Below are positions 38,465-46,595 of a DNA stretch of 56,952 nucleotides, in pieces. Positions within the stretch are counted from its first letter, which is position 1. Every line of letters begins with the position of its first letter. The translations under genes and the position numbers were made by a program. The notes under the pieces were generated by a model that searched no databases, was not told the origin of the DNA, and saw nothing but the letters and a program-made list of their open reading frames with translations. This DNA comes from Pseudomonadota bacterium (lineage in GTDB: Bacteria > Pseudomonadota > Gammaproteobacteria > Xanthomonadales > Rhodanobacteraceae): assembly GCA_029561145.1 (NCBI GenBank), contig JAKQJM010000011.1:1-56952 (forward strand), given 5' to 3'.

Positions 38465-38581
38465 CAGCGATGACGCAGAGTATGCGAGACCCTCAAAGTC
38501 CCTAAACCACCGTTCGAGACTTGGTTCTCGACCGCTGGTTCCCGATTCAAGTCGAAACAAATTCCTCGCTTCTTTTTCCAT

Positions 38582-38631
38582 CGGCGGGAGAAGGAACAGC
38601 AAAGCCCCTTGCTTTCCGTTTTCGCCCGCCG
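38582..38631. terminator. Long imperfect hairpin between convergent genes
   Basis: CGGCGGG at 38582-38588 pairs with CCCGCCG at 38625-38631. Inside, AGCAA and TTGCT form a second paired segment with GAAGGAA/TTCC between. It could terminate transcription of the propeller gene or of the convergent gene at 38678-40402, though no clear U-tract follows. Confidence 0.4.
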
Positions 38632-38677
38632 GTGTGGAGAAGGAGTGAAGCGCGGCGCGCGGCATTCTTGTGCTGAA

Positions 38678-40402
38678 TCAATAGCTGGCCGCAGCTTGCA
38701 TCGTTGCGGGATCGAAGCCGTCGCTGAACAGGGCATCGCGCAGGACGACGATCGCCATGTAAGCCGTATCCCTCGCGCCGACGGGATCAATGACACGCAC
38801 ACCGACCTTGACCTGCACAGGTTGCGCCGTGCCGGCTGCATAGGTCGCGCTGGCCGTGCTTGCGCTGGCATCGTCGAAGTCTCCATCGCCGTCGAGATCC
38901 CAGGCATAACCCAGCACGCCCGCTTCGGGATCAATGCTGTTGTCCGCGCTGAACGTGATCGCGCGCGGCGGTCCGTCCGCGGTCGAGCCGGCTTCGACGG
39001 CGATCGCCGCGGAGGGCGCAAGATTTCGCTGCGCGGGATTCGTGTCCCAGGAAATGCGACCGATGCGGCCGTTGTTGATATCGACGAAGAACACGTCGTC
39101 GCCGGGTCCGGTAGTCAGATCGACCAGGCCGAGATTGCCTTGCCCGAACAGCTCGGCGCTGCTGTCGGTGACTGGATCGGGAATGCCGTCCTGATCGGTG
39201 TCCTTGATCACGCGGATGCTGTTGTGGATGTAATCGGCGAAGAACAGCGCGTTGTGGTATGCGCTCGGCCAGGTTTCACCAGCGTAGAAGACAATTCCCG
39301 AAATTGCCTCGTTGCTGGTGTGCTGGTACGCGTAGAACGGCGCTGAAACCGGTGTGCGGCCGCCGCTGTCAGCATTCGCGTAGAGAGCCGCGCACAACGG
39401 GCGTGCGGTGTATTCGCTGACATGCGCGTGGTTCTCGAAACACGGCCAGCCGAAATTTCGAAGTCCCGGCGACGTTGTTGCATCCGGGATCAGGTTGATC
39501 TCCTCCCAACTGCGCCAGCCCACGTCGCCGATCCATATCTCGGAGGTACCCGGGCGCATCGTGAAGCGATACGGATTGCGCAGGCCGTAGGCGAGAATGC
39601 GGCGCGCATTGTCCGAAGCGCCTTCGATATCGGCCAGGGGATTCCCCGGCGCACCGCGGCCGCTGTCCGGATCGACCCGCGCGATCGTGCCGTTGAGCCA
39701 GACCTGGCCGGTGTATTGATCCTCGACTTCGAGTCCTTGCGCGCGCAAGGCGCCCCCCTGGTTTGCTGGCGAGCGCAGATCCGGCCAGTCCGGGTTGCCG
39801 ATCTGACCCCAATCGGCGTGGACAAAGGCCGCGCCATCGCCGCCGCCGACATACAGATAGCCATCGGCGCCGAAGCGCAGCGTGCCGATCGAATGGCTCG
39901 GATACTGCTGGTACCAGTCCTCGATCAGCACCTGTTCGTCGGTTGCGAGGTTTCCGCTGAGGGTCAGGCGCGAGAGGCGACCGCTGATCACGCAACCGGC
40001 GAAGTCCGCGGTCGGATTCGGGCAATCGCTTGCCGGCCAGCGCGGGGGCAGGTCGTTGAACAGGCCGCCGTTGAACGAGTACAGCACGTAGAAGTAGGGC
40101 CGCTCGGGAAAGCGCGGATCCAGTTCGAGGCCGAGCAGGCCGCGATCCTGATACTGGTGGACGATCGCACCGAGGTTGGCGATCTGCTCGGGCACGCCAT
40201 CGAGCAGGTTCCGGTACATCCAGATCCTGCCGGTCTTCTCGGCGACGAAGACCCGGCCATCATGGGCAAACCGGATCTGGGTCGGCTGGTCCCGGTTGCC
40301 GATCGGAAACGTGTGACGGAAATTGACTGTCGGCCAGGATTGCGCGCCTGCCGTCACTGGCGTCATGGCGATCAACAGGCTGAGCCAGCCACGCCAGTTC
40401 AT
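38678..40402 (-). CDS. Secreted glucose/sorbosone-dehydrogenase-like propeller with PKD-like domain
   Basis: From ATG 40402 the protein is 574 residues: signal peptide (MNWRGWLSLLIAMTPVTAGA), a six-bladed GSDH-type propeller, and a C-terminal PKD-like domain (APSAAIAVEA, then GYAWDLDGDGDFDD). Propeller markers are GLLGLELDPRFPERPYFYVL, RRILAYGLRNPYRF and EIWIGDVGWRSWEEINLI. Relatives include soluble PQQ-dependent aldose dehydrogenases, so oxidation of sugars is possible, but the PQQ and calcium ligands cannot be verified here. Near the end it has ALFSDGFD, the same tail as other exported proteins, but with ten extra residues (PATMQAAASY) after it. Confidence 0.88.
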   Translation of the reverse strand: MNWRGWLSLLIAMTPVTAGAQSWPTVNFRHTFPIGNRDQPTQIRFAHDGRVFVAEKTGRIWMYRNLLDGVPEQIANLGAIVHQYQDRGLLGLELDPRFPERPYFYVLYSFNGGLFNDLPPRWPASDCPNPTADFAGCVISGRLSRLTLSGNLATDEQVLIEDWYQQYPSHSIGTLRFGADGYLYVGGGDGAAFVHADWGQIGNPDWPDLRSPANQGGALRAQGLEVEDQYTGQVWLNGTIARVDPDSGRGAPGNPLADIEGASDNARRILAYGLRNPYRFTMRPGTSEIWIGDVGWRSWEEINLIPDATTSPGLRNFGWPCFENHAHVSEYTARPLCAALYANADSGGRTPVSAPFYAYQHTSNEAISGIVFYAGETWPSAYHNALFFADYIHNSIRVIKDTDQDGIPDPVTDSSAELFGQGNLGLVDLTTGPGDDVFFVDINNGRIGRISWDTNPAQRNLAPSAAIAVEAGSTADGPPRAITFSADNSIDPEAGVLGYAWDLDGDGDFDDASASTASATYAAGTAQPVQVKVGVRVIDPVGARDTAYMAIVVLRDALFSDGFDPATMQAAASY

Positions 40403-40424
40403 CCTCGCATTCCCGTCGGGCGCG

Positions 40425-41282
40425 CTACTCGCCGAGTTCCTCGCGCATGAACTCGGGCATCGACAGCGCCGACTTGTGGATCTCGGCGTTGTAATAGCGC
40501 GTGTGGAAACGCTTGGTCTGGGCGCCGCGCTCACGGAAATCGGAGAGATCGGCGCCCTTGCGCGCGAGGGTCGCGCTCCACCAGCCGGTCGGATAGCACG
40601 GCTGCGGGAAGGTCAGGGTACGAACGGCCTGGAAACCCGCCGTGCGCATCGCCGAGCGCATCGACTTGATCAAGCCGAGATGGGCCAGCGGCGATTCGCT
40701 CTGCTGGACGAAGATGCCGCCACTGCGCAATGCCTTGAAGCAGCTCGAATAGAACGCCGCGTTGAACAGGCCTTCGGCCGGACCCACCGGGTCGGTCGAA
40801 TCGACAATGACCATGTCGACCGATTCCGGCTCGCAGTCGGCCATGTACTTGATGCCGTCATCGAACAACAATTGCGCGCGCGGATCGCTGTTCGCCTCAC
40901 AGAGTTCGGGGAAATACTGTTCGGCCAGGCGCGTCACGCGCTCGTCGATCTCGACCTGCACCGCGTGTTCGACCACTTCGTGGCGCAACACTTCGCGCAA
41001 CGTGCCGCAATCGCCGCCGCCGATGATGACGACGCGCTTGGCGCGCGGATGGGTGAACAGGGCCGGATGCGACATCATCTCGTGATAGAAGAAGTTGTCG
41101 CGCGTGGTCAGCATCATGCAGCCGTCAATGACCATGAGCTTGCCCCAGTCGGTCGAGTCGTAGATCTCGATCGACTGGAACGGGGTCTGTTCGGCGTGCA
41201 GGCGCGCATGGGTGCGAAAGCCGATGGACGAGCCCGACGATTCGTGGGCTTCAGTGAACCAGCTTTGCTCGGGCGTGGACAT
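40425..41282 (-). CDS. speE: Spermidine synthase
   Basis: The 285-residue protein transfers the aminopropyl group of decarboxylated S-adenosylmethionine to putrescine. Signatures are VVIIGGGDCGTLREVLRH (nucleotide-binding loop), QVEIDERVTRLAEQYFPEL and VDMVIVDSTDPVGPAEGLF, which holds the catalytic aspartates. The length is typical. It is divergent from speA with a 271-bp gap, so polyamine synthesis from arginine and its final step lie together, though speB/aguAB and speD are not in the window. It is 22 bp from the start of the propeller gene on the same strand. Confidence 0.95.
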   Translation of the reverse strand: MSTPEQSWFTEAHESSGSSIGFRTHARLHAEQTPFQSIEIYDSTDWGKLMVIDGCMMLTTRDNFFYHEMMSHPALFTHPRAKRVVIIGGGDCGTLREVLRHEVVEHAVQVEIDERVTRLAEQYFPELCEANSDPRAQLLFDDGIKYMADCEPESVDMVIVDSTDPVGPAEGLFNAAFYSSCFKALRSGGIFVQQSESPLAHLGLIKSMRSAMRTAGFQAVRTLTFPQPCYPTGWWSATLARKGADLSDFRERGAQTKRFHTRYYNAEIHKSALSMPEFMREELGE

Positions 41283-41553
41283 ACGGACTTCCTTGATTTG
41301 GTTGGCTGCGTGCGCCTGGTCGAAGGCGGAAACGGTGGCTGCCGAATTGTAGCCGGTTGCCTGGATTTGCGCGCCGTCGGCGCGGCGCTGTCATAGATGA
41401 TTGACATTCCGGCCCTGTGGCATGGCCCAGTGGCGCGAAAGCAATGGTTACAATGCGCGCCCCGATCGATCCCGCGGCATGCGAGGCTTCCGATGGTCGG
41501 GGTACTTGCGTCCAGGCCTGCCGCTGCGACGTCGCTGCCTTCCGGAGGAAATC

Positions 41554-43443
41554 ATGAGCAAATCCTGGACTACAGACGACGCCCGCCACACCTATGCGAT
41601 TGCGAACTGGGGCGAAGGCTATTTCGATGTCGGCGTTGACGGCGCCATTATGGTCAAGCCACGCGCGGCGGACGGCCCCGCCGTGAGTCTGCCTGCCGTC
41701 GTCGAAGCAGCCCGCGCACTCGGATCGCGAATGCCATTGCTGGTGCGATTCGGCGACATCCTCAACGATCGGCGAGCGCGGCTGCAGGCGGCGTTCGCCA
41801 AGGTGATGGCCGATTGGGATTATGCAGGGGGCTACACCTCGATCTATCCGATCAAGGTCAACCAGCAGAAAAACGTAGCCGGCGAACTCGCTTCCGCCGG
41901 CGGCGATGGTTTTGGTCTCGAAGCCGGATCGAAGCCCGAGCTGATGGCGGTACTCGCGCTCGCGCGTCGTGGCAGCGTGGTCATCTGCAATGGTTACAAG
42001 GATCGCGAATACATCCGTCTTGCGCTGATCGGACGCAAGCTTGGCCTCGAGATCTTCATCGTCATCGAGAAGCCCTCGGAGTTGCGCTATGTGATCGAAG
42101 AGGCGAAATCGCTCGGCGTCGAGCCGCTGCTCGGTGTGCGCATGCGCCTGAAGAGCCTCGGTGCCGGCAAGTGGCAGAACTCGGGCGGTGACAAGGCCAA
42201 GTTCGGTCTCACCCCGCGCCAGTTGCTGACCCTGATCGAGCAACTCAAGGCGGCCGGGCTTTCGCATGCGCTCAAGCTGCTGCATTTCCACATGGGATCG
42301 CAGATGTCGAATGTGCGCGACATTGCGCGCGGCATGCGCGAAGCCGTGCGCTATTTCGTCGAACTTTCGCAGCTCGGATTGCCGATTCGCTACATGGATG
42401 TCGGCGGCGGTCTCGGCGTCGATTACGAAGGCACGCGTTCGCGCTCGGAATGTTCGATCAACTACGGGCTCGATCAATATGCCTCGAGCGTCGTCGGCGC
42501 GCTGGCCGAAGCCTGCGCCGAATACAAGTTGCCGCATCCGCATGTGTTGACCGAATCCGGTCGCGCACTGACTGCACATCATGCCGTGCTCGTGGTCAAT
42601 GTCAGCGAGATCGAGGAATCCCCGCGCGGCGCCGTGCCCGAGGCGCGTGCGGACGAACCAGCCGTGCTGCGCCGGCTGCGTGAAGTCCATGCCGAAATCG
42701 ACGTGCGCCCGCCGACCGAGCTCTATCACGAGGCGCAGTACCATCTTGCCGAGGGCCAGTCGCTGTATGCGCTCGGCCAGCTCTCGCTCGCCGATCGCGC
42801 GCAGCTCGATGATCTGTATTACGCGATCGTCAACGCCGTGCGCGCGCGCCTGAAGCCTGACGAGCGATCGCACCGCCAGGTGCTCGACGAGCTCAATGAG
42901 ACCCTGGTCGACAAGTATTTCGTCAACTTCTCGGTGTTCGAGTCGGCGCCCGACATCTGGGCAATCGATCAGGTATTTCCGATCGTGCCGATCCGCGGCC
43001 TCGATCGGGAACCGGATCGGCGTGGCGTGATCGCCGATCTGACCTGCGATTCGGATGGCCGCATCGATCACTACGTCGACGCCGACGGCGTCGATGTCAG
43101 CCTGCCCCTGCATGCCCCGGTGCACGGCGAAACCTATCTGCTCGGCCTGTTCATGGTGGGTGCGTACCAGGAGACGCTCGGCGACATCCACAACCTCTTC
43201 GGCGACACCGATGCGATCAGCGTCAAACTCACCGGCGATGGCTATGAAATCAGCCATCAGCGCCGCGGCGACAGCACCGATCTCATGCTCGACTATGTCG
43301 GCTACGACCTTTCGGCGTTGCGCGAAGAGTATCGCGCCAAGATCGTCGCAGCCGGCATTGCCGGCGATGAGGCTATCGCACTGGCCGATACGCTCGAAGC
43401 CGGCCTGACCGCCTACACCTATCTTGCGGAGACTGCGGAATGA
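41554..43443 (+). CDS. speA: Biosynthetic arginine decarboxylase
   Basis: The 629-residue PLP enzyme converts arginine to agmatine, the first step of putrescine synthesis in this route. GGAGGAA precedes the ATG at 41554. The PLP lysine lies in SIYPIKVNQQKNV; the glycine loop is DVGGGLGVDYEGTRS; the active-site region ends TESGRALTAHHAVLVVNV. The C-terminal part has SVFESAPDIWAIDQVFPIVPIR and GAYQETLGDIHNLFGD, both conserved in SpeA. It is slightly shorter than E. coli SpeA (658 residues). The following gene overlaps its stop by ATGA. Confidence 0.95.
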   Translation: MSKSWTTDDARHTYAIANWGEGYFDVGVDGAIMVKPRAADGPAVSLPAVVEAARALGSRMPLLVRFGDILNDRRARLQAAFAKVMADWDYAGGYTSIYPIKVNQQKNVAGELASAGGDGFGLEAGSKPELMAVLALARRGSVVICNGYKDREYIRLALIGRKLGLEIFIVIEKPSELRYVIEEAKSLGVEPLLGVRMRLKSLGAGKWQNSGGDKAKFGLTPRQLLTLIEQLKAAGLSHALKLLHFHMGSQMSNVRDIARGMREAVRYFVELSQLGLPIRYMDVGGGLGVDYEGTRSRSECSINYGLDQYASSVVGALAEACAEYKLPHPHVLTESGRALTAHHAVLVVNVSEIEESPRGAVPEARADEPAVLRRLREVHAEIDVRPPTELYHEAQYHLAEGQSLYALGQLSLADRAQLDDLYYAIVNAVRARLKPDERSHRQVLDELNETLVDKYFVNFSVFESAPDIWAIDQVFPIVPIRGLDREPDRRGVIADLTCDSDGRIDHYVDADGVDVSLPLHAPVHGETYLLGLFMVGAYQETLGDIHNLFGDTDAISVKLTGDGYEISHQRRGDSTDLMLDYVGYDLSALREEYRAKIVAAGIAGDEAIALADTLEAGLTAYTYLAETAE

Positions 43444-44315
43444 GCGACATCAAGGCCGGCTTCGTCGGGCTCGGCGCGATGGGACGGCCGATGGCCGGCC
43501 ATCTTTCCCGCGCCGGGCTGCTCGCGTCGGCCTGGACACGTACGCCGGCGAACACCCGGGCGGTCGCCGTCGAACTCGGTCTCGACGAACCGGCGAGTCT
43601 GGCCGAGCTGGCCGCGCGCTGCAACGTGATCGCCTTGTGCGTGCCGGCGGATGCGCACGTGCTGGCCAATGTCGAAGTGATTGCCACGAACGCACAGCCA
43701 GGAACGATCGTCATCGATCATTCGACAGTCTCCTCGGTGACTGCAGTCCAGGCATGCGAGCGCATGCGCGTGGCGGGTGGCGAGTTCATTGATGCGCCGG
43801 TTTCCGGTGGCGTCGAGGGAGCCCGCAACGGCAAGCTGTCGATCATGGTCGGCGGCGATGCGTCGGCGCTCGAACGGGCGCGACCCGTGCTCGAATGCTA
43901 TGCCGCGAAGATCAGTCACATGGGCGGAATCGGCGCCGGCCAGAACACCAAGGCCGTCAACCAGGTGCTCGTCGCCGGGATTGCCCAGGCGGTCTGCGAA
44001 GGTCTCGCGCTCGGTGAGGCGCTCGGCCTTGATGCCGACAGTCTGATCCCGACACTGCTTGCCGGTGCGGCAGGCAACTGGTTTCTCGACAAGCGCGGCG
44101 CGACGATGCTGCGCGACGAGTTCCAGGTCGGTTTCAAGCTCGGCCTGCTGCACAAGGACCTCAAGATCGTCCGGGAATTGGCCCGCGATGCAGGCACCGA
44201 TCGCAGTGGCATCGAGAAATCGCTGGCCGACTATGCGGTCCTGATGGCGCAGGGGCATGCCGACGACGATATTTCGGCCCTGATCCGCCTGAAGCGGGCC
44301 GTTGCGACACGCTGA
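43440..44315 (+). CDS. 3-hydroxyisobutyrate dehydrogenase-family oxidoreductase
   Basis: The 291-residue protein has the NAD(P)-binding GFVGLGAMGRPMAGHL at the N-terminus, the substrate motif FIDAPVSGGVEGARNG, and the catalytic lysine K171 in GAGQNTKAVNQVL, with GNWFLDKR and GLLHKDLKIV farther on. The family includes 3-hydroxyisobutyrate, tartronate semialdehyde and succinic semialdehyde reductases. It overlaps speA by 4 bp (ATGA), so the two are translationally coupled. A role in polyamine breakdown (succinic semialdehyde reduction) is possible but is inference. Confidence 0.92.
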   Translation: MSDIKAGFVGLGAMGRPMAGHLSRAGLLASAWTRTPANTRAVAVELGLDEPASLAELAARCNVIALCVPADAHVLANVEVIATNAQPGTIVIDHSTVSSVTAVQACERMRVAGGEFIDAPVSGGVEGARNGKLSIMVGGDASALERARPVLECYAAKISHMGGIGAGQNTKAVNQVLVAGIAQAVCEGLALGEALGLDADSLIPTLLAGAAGNWFLDKRGATMLRDEFQVGFKLGLLHKDLKIVRELARDAGTDRSGIEKSLADYAVLMAQGHADDDISALIRLKRAVATR

Positions 44316-44461
44316 GATTGGCCTAACGCCTTGTTTACACGCGCAGGGATAGGCTGCGGGCCGACTCTGCTTGTGGCGAATCGATCACAATGCCACGCGC
44401 GCGCGGTGGCATGGCGCGCTTCCCCACGCGACACTCGCCATTCCCCCTGGAGGTTTTGTCC

Positions 44462-45772
44462 ATGCGATTTCCCCGACATCTCGTGACCCTGGCATTCCTG
44501 TTTGCAGGTGCCGCAGCGACCGCACAGACCATCCCCGGACTTTCGGTTTCCGCCGTTCCGGGCAGCTACTCCGAACCTGTCGCCGTGCGCGCGCCCAACG
44601 ATGGCAGCGGACGGATCTTCATCGTGCAGAAGAACGGGCTGATCAGGATCGTCAAGAACGGCGTCGCGCTCGGCACGCCGTTCCTCACGGTTCCGGTCAC
44701 GACCAACAGCGAAAGCGGCTTGCTGGGACTCGCGTTCCATCCAAACTTCGGCAAGATCGGCCTGCCGCACAACGACGAGTTCTACATCGCATTCACGCGT
44801 CCCAGCGCCGATCCGCGTCTCGGCACCACGCCGGACCAGGCTATCGCGCGCTACACGGTTCCCTCGCTCGCTTCCGATGTGGCCAACCCCTCGGGGACGC
44901 TCGTCTTGCGCGTGCCGGACCTCGCCGGCAACCACAACGGCGGTGACATCCATTTCGGTCCGGACGGCTATCTCTACTATTCGATGGGCGACAGCGGCGC
45001 GCAGAACAATCCGTACCACTTTGCCGAATGTCTGTGGAAGAAGCCGGCGACTACGGGCAGCGCCTGTGGCGACACGTCCGGTACCCAGTACTACCTGCTC
45101 GGCAAGATGCTGCGCGTTGATGTCGACACGCGTGGCGGCGCGGTGACTGCCGACATGTGCGCCTCGTCGGGCATCAGTCCTGCCCAGTACGCAATCCCGC
45201 CGAGCAATCCGCACGTCGGCACGAACAACACCTGCGATGAAATCTTCCTGCATGGTTTCCGCAATCCGTGGCGATTCAGCTTCGACCGCCTGACCGGCGA
45301 TCTGATCATCGGCGATGTCGGTCAGGGCAGCTATGAGGAAGTGACCGTGCAAGCCGCCGGAACGGGTGGCAGCGATCACGGCTGGAGTCGCTGCGAGGGT
45401 CGTCACTACTTCGACACCGCGGGTTCCGGAACCACCTGTCCTGCAACCACGGCCACGGTCGCGCCAGTGATCGAATACAGCCACTCGTTCGGATGTGCGG
45501 TCTCCGGCGGTTATGTCTACCGCGGACCGTCAATGCGCCTTCGCGGCACTTATTTCTACGGCGATTCCTGCGTGGGTGCGCTTTGGTATGCGACCGCCGG
45601 CGCAGCGCAAACGGACTGGTCCCCGTCGGGCATCAAGAACACCAACCTGACCGTCGGCGCTCCATACGGATACGGTGAGGACGAATACGGAAACCTCTAC
45701 CTCGCGCAGTCGAACGGCGTGGTCAACAAGCTGGTTTCGGACTTCATCTTCGACGATGGTTTTGACGACTGA
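44462..45772 (+). CDS. Secreted glucose/sorbosone-dehydrogenase-like propeller with FIFDDGFDD tail
   Basis: From ATG 44462 the protein is 436 residues with a signal peptide (MRFPRHLVTLAFLFAGAAAT, cleavage near AQT). Blades carry ESGLLGLAFHPNFGKI, GNHNGGDIHFGPDGYLYYSMGD, FLHGFRNPWRFSFDRLTGDL, IIGDVGQGSYEEVTVQ and DHGWSRCEGRHY, the GSDH pattern; the histidine in GNHNGGDIHFG is the usual place of the active-site base. Six or more cysteines may form disulfides. It ends VSDFIFDDGFDD. It may oxidise sugars with PQQ, but ligand residues need alignment to confirm. It starts 146 bp after the reductase gene. Confidence 0.88.
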   Translation: MRFPRHLVTLAFLFAGAAATAQTIPGLSVSAVPGSYSEPVAVRAPNDGSGRIFIVQKNGLIRIVKNGVALGTPFLTVPVTTNSESGLLGLAFHPNFGKIGLPHNDEFYIAFTRPSADPRLGTTPDQAIARYTVPSLASDVANPSGTLVLRVPDLAGNHNGGDIHFGPDGYLYYSMGDSGAQNNPYHFAECLWKKPATTGSACGDTSGTQYYLLGKMLRVDVDTRGGAVTADMCASSGISPAQYAIPPSNPHVGTNNTCDEIFLHGFRNPWRFSFDRLTGDLIIGDVGQGSYEEVTVQAAGTGGSDHGWSRCEGRHYFDTAGSGTTCPATTATVAPVIEYSHSFGCAVSGGYVYRGPSMRLRGTYFYGDSCVGALWYATAGAAQTDWSPSGIKNTNLTVGAPYGYGEDEYGNLYLAQSNGVVNKLVSDFIFDDGFDD

Positions 45773-45824
45773 CCGGCTCGCCGGGTGAAATCCCTGATCC
45801 GGAATGGCGAGGGCGGGAACAACA

Positions 45825-45843
45825 GGGCGCGGGTGACGCGCCC
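45825..45843. terminator. GC-rich hairpin between convergent genes
   Basis: GGGCGCG at 45825-45831 and CGCGCCC at 45837-45843 form a perfect 7-bp stem with a 5-nt loop, midway between the convergent propeller and SPOR genes. It lacks a U-tract, so terminator function is only plausible. Confidence 0.4.
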
Positions 45844-45922
45844 CGCCTGGCGGGTCCGATCGGAACGCTGATCCGCGTGTCGGTTCGAGAGCGGCGACGA
45901 CCCGCCAAGTGCCGGACCCGGA

Positions 45923-46525
45923 TCAGTGGCCGCCTTCTTCCTTCAGGGCGATCGCATTGAAGCCGTTGTCCGACAACGATGCCTTCGCGGTCTCGAGGTC
46001 GCTTGCACTCGCATAGGGCCCGAGCCGGACCCGGTTCCAGGTCTTGCCGTTGATCGTCACCGGATAGACCTGGGCAACGAAGCCGAGGATGGCGAGCTTG
46101 GCCTTGACCTCGTCAGCCGCTTTCGCTGATGGGTAGGAGCCGACCTGCAGCAAGTAGCGCGCATCGACCGATACCGGCGGCGTCGCGCTGTTGGCGGGGG
46201 CCTGGGCTGCTTCGGCGCGGGCCTTGGCGGAGATTTCGGCGTCGGGAATGACGACTTCCATTTCCGGCAATACCGAGTAGAAATCGTAGTTCTTGCGCGG
46301 TTTGTCCTTGGCTTCGACGAGCGGCGGATCGGTCTCGCGCGGCGCAACAGCCTCTGGATTCGGCTGCGGTCCGGTTTTCTTGCGCAGCATGGGTGCCCAA
46401 TCGCTGCCGAGGAAGACCATTGCCACGATGAGTCCGAGCAGGACGCCAACCCCGAGCCAAATCCAGGCCGGCACAGCCGGGCGCGATCCGCCGCGAGTGG
46501 CCTGTTTGCGTGAACGTGAAGCCAT
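45923..46525 (-). CDS. SPOR-domain membrane protein (FtsN-like layout)
   Basis: The 200-residue protein has a basic cytoplasmic N-terminus (MASRSRKQATRGGSRP), one transmembrane helix (AWIWLGVGVLLGLIVAMVFL), a proline-rich linker with YDFYSVLPEMEVVIPD, and a C-terminal SPOR domain (RYLLQVGSYPSAKAADEVKA to the end). SPOR domains bind denuded septal peptidoglycan, so a division or cell-wall role is likely. It lies 70 bp after argS on the same strand, a common arrangement for such genes. Whether it is the true FtsN cannot be decided. Confidence 0.9.
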   Translation of the reverse strand: MASRSRKQATRGGSRPAVPAWIWLGVGVLLGLIVAMVFLGSDWAPMLRKKTGPQPNPEAVAPRETDPPLVEAKDKPRKNYDFYSVLPEMEVVIPDAEISAKARAEAAQAPANSATPPVSVDARYLLQVGSYPSAKAADEVKAKLAILGFVAQVYPVTINGKTWNRVRLGPYASASDLETAKASLSDNGFNAIALKEEGGH

Positions 46526-46595
46526 TATCGGGTCTCCTGGAGTCGGGTCGTGGGCGACGAGCCCATCGTCGCGCAGAGGTTCGAGTGGGTGAGGG

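Noticed and set aside
41401-41454. TTGACA and TACAAT before speA as a promoter
   Set aside because: The two boxes are about 42 bp apart, far more than the 16-18 bp needed.
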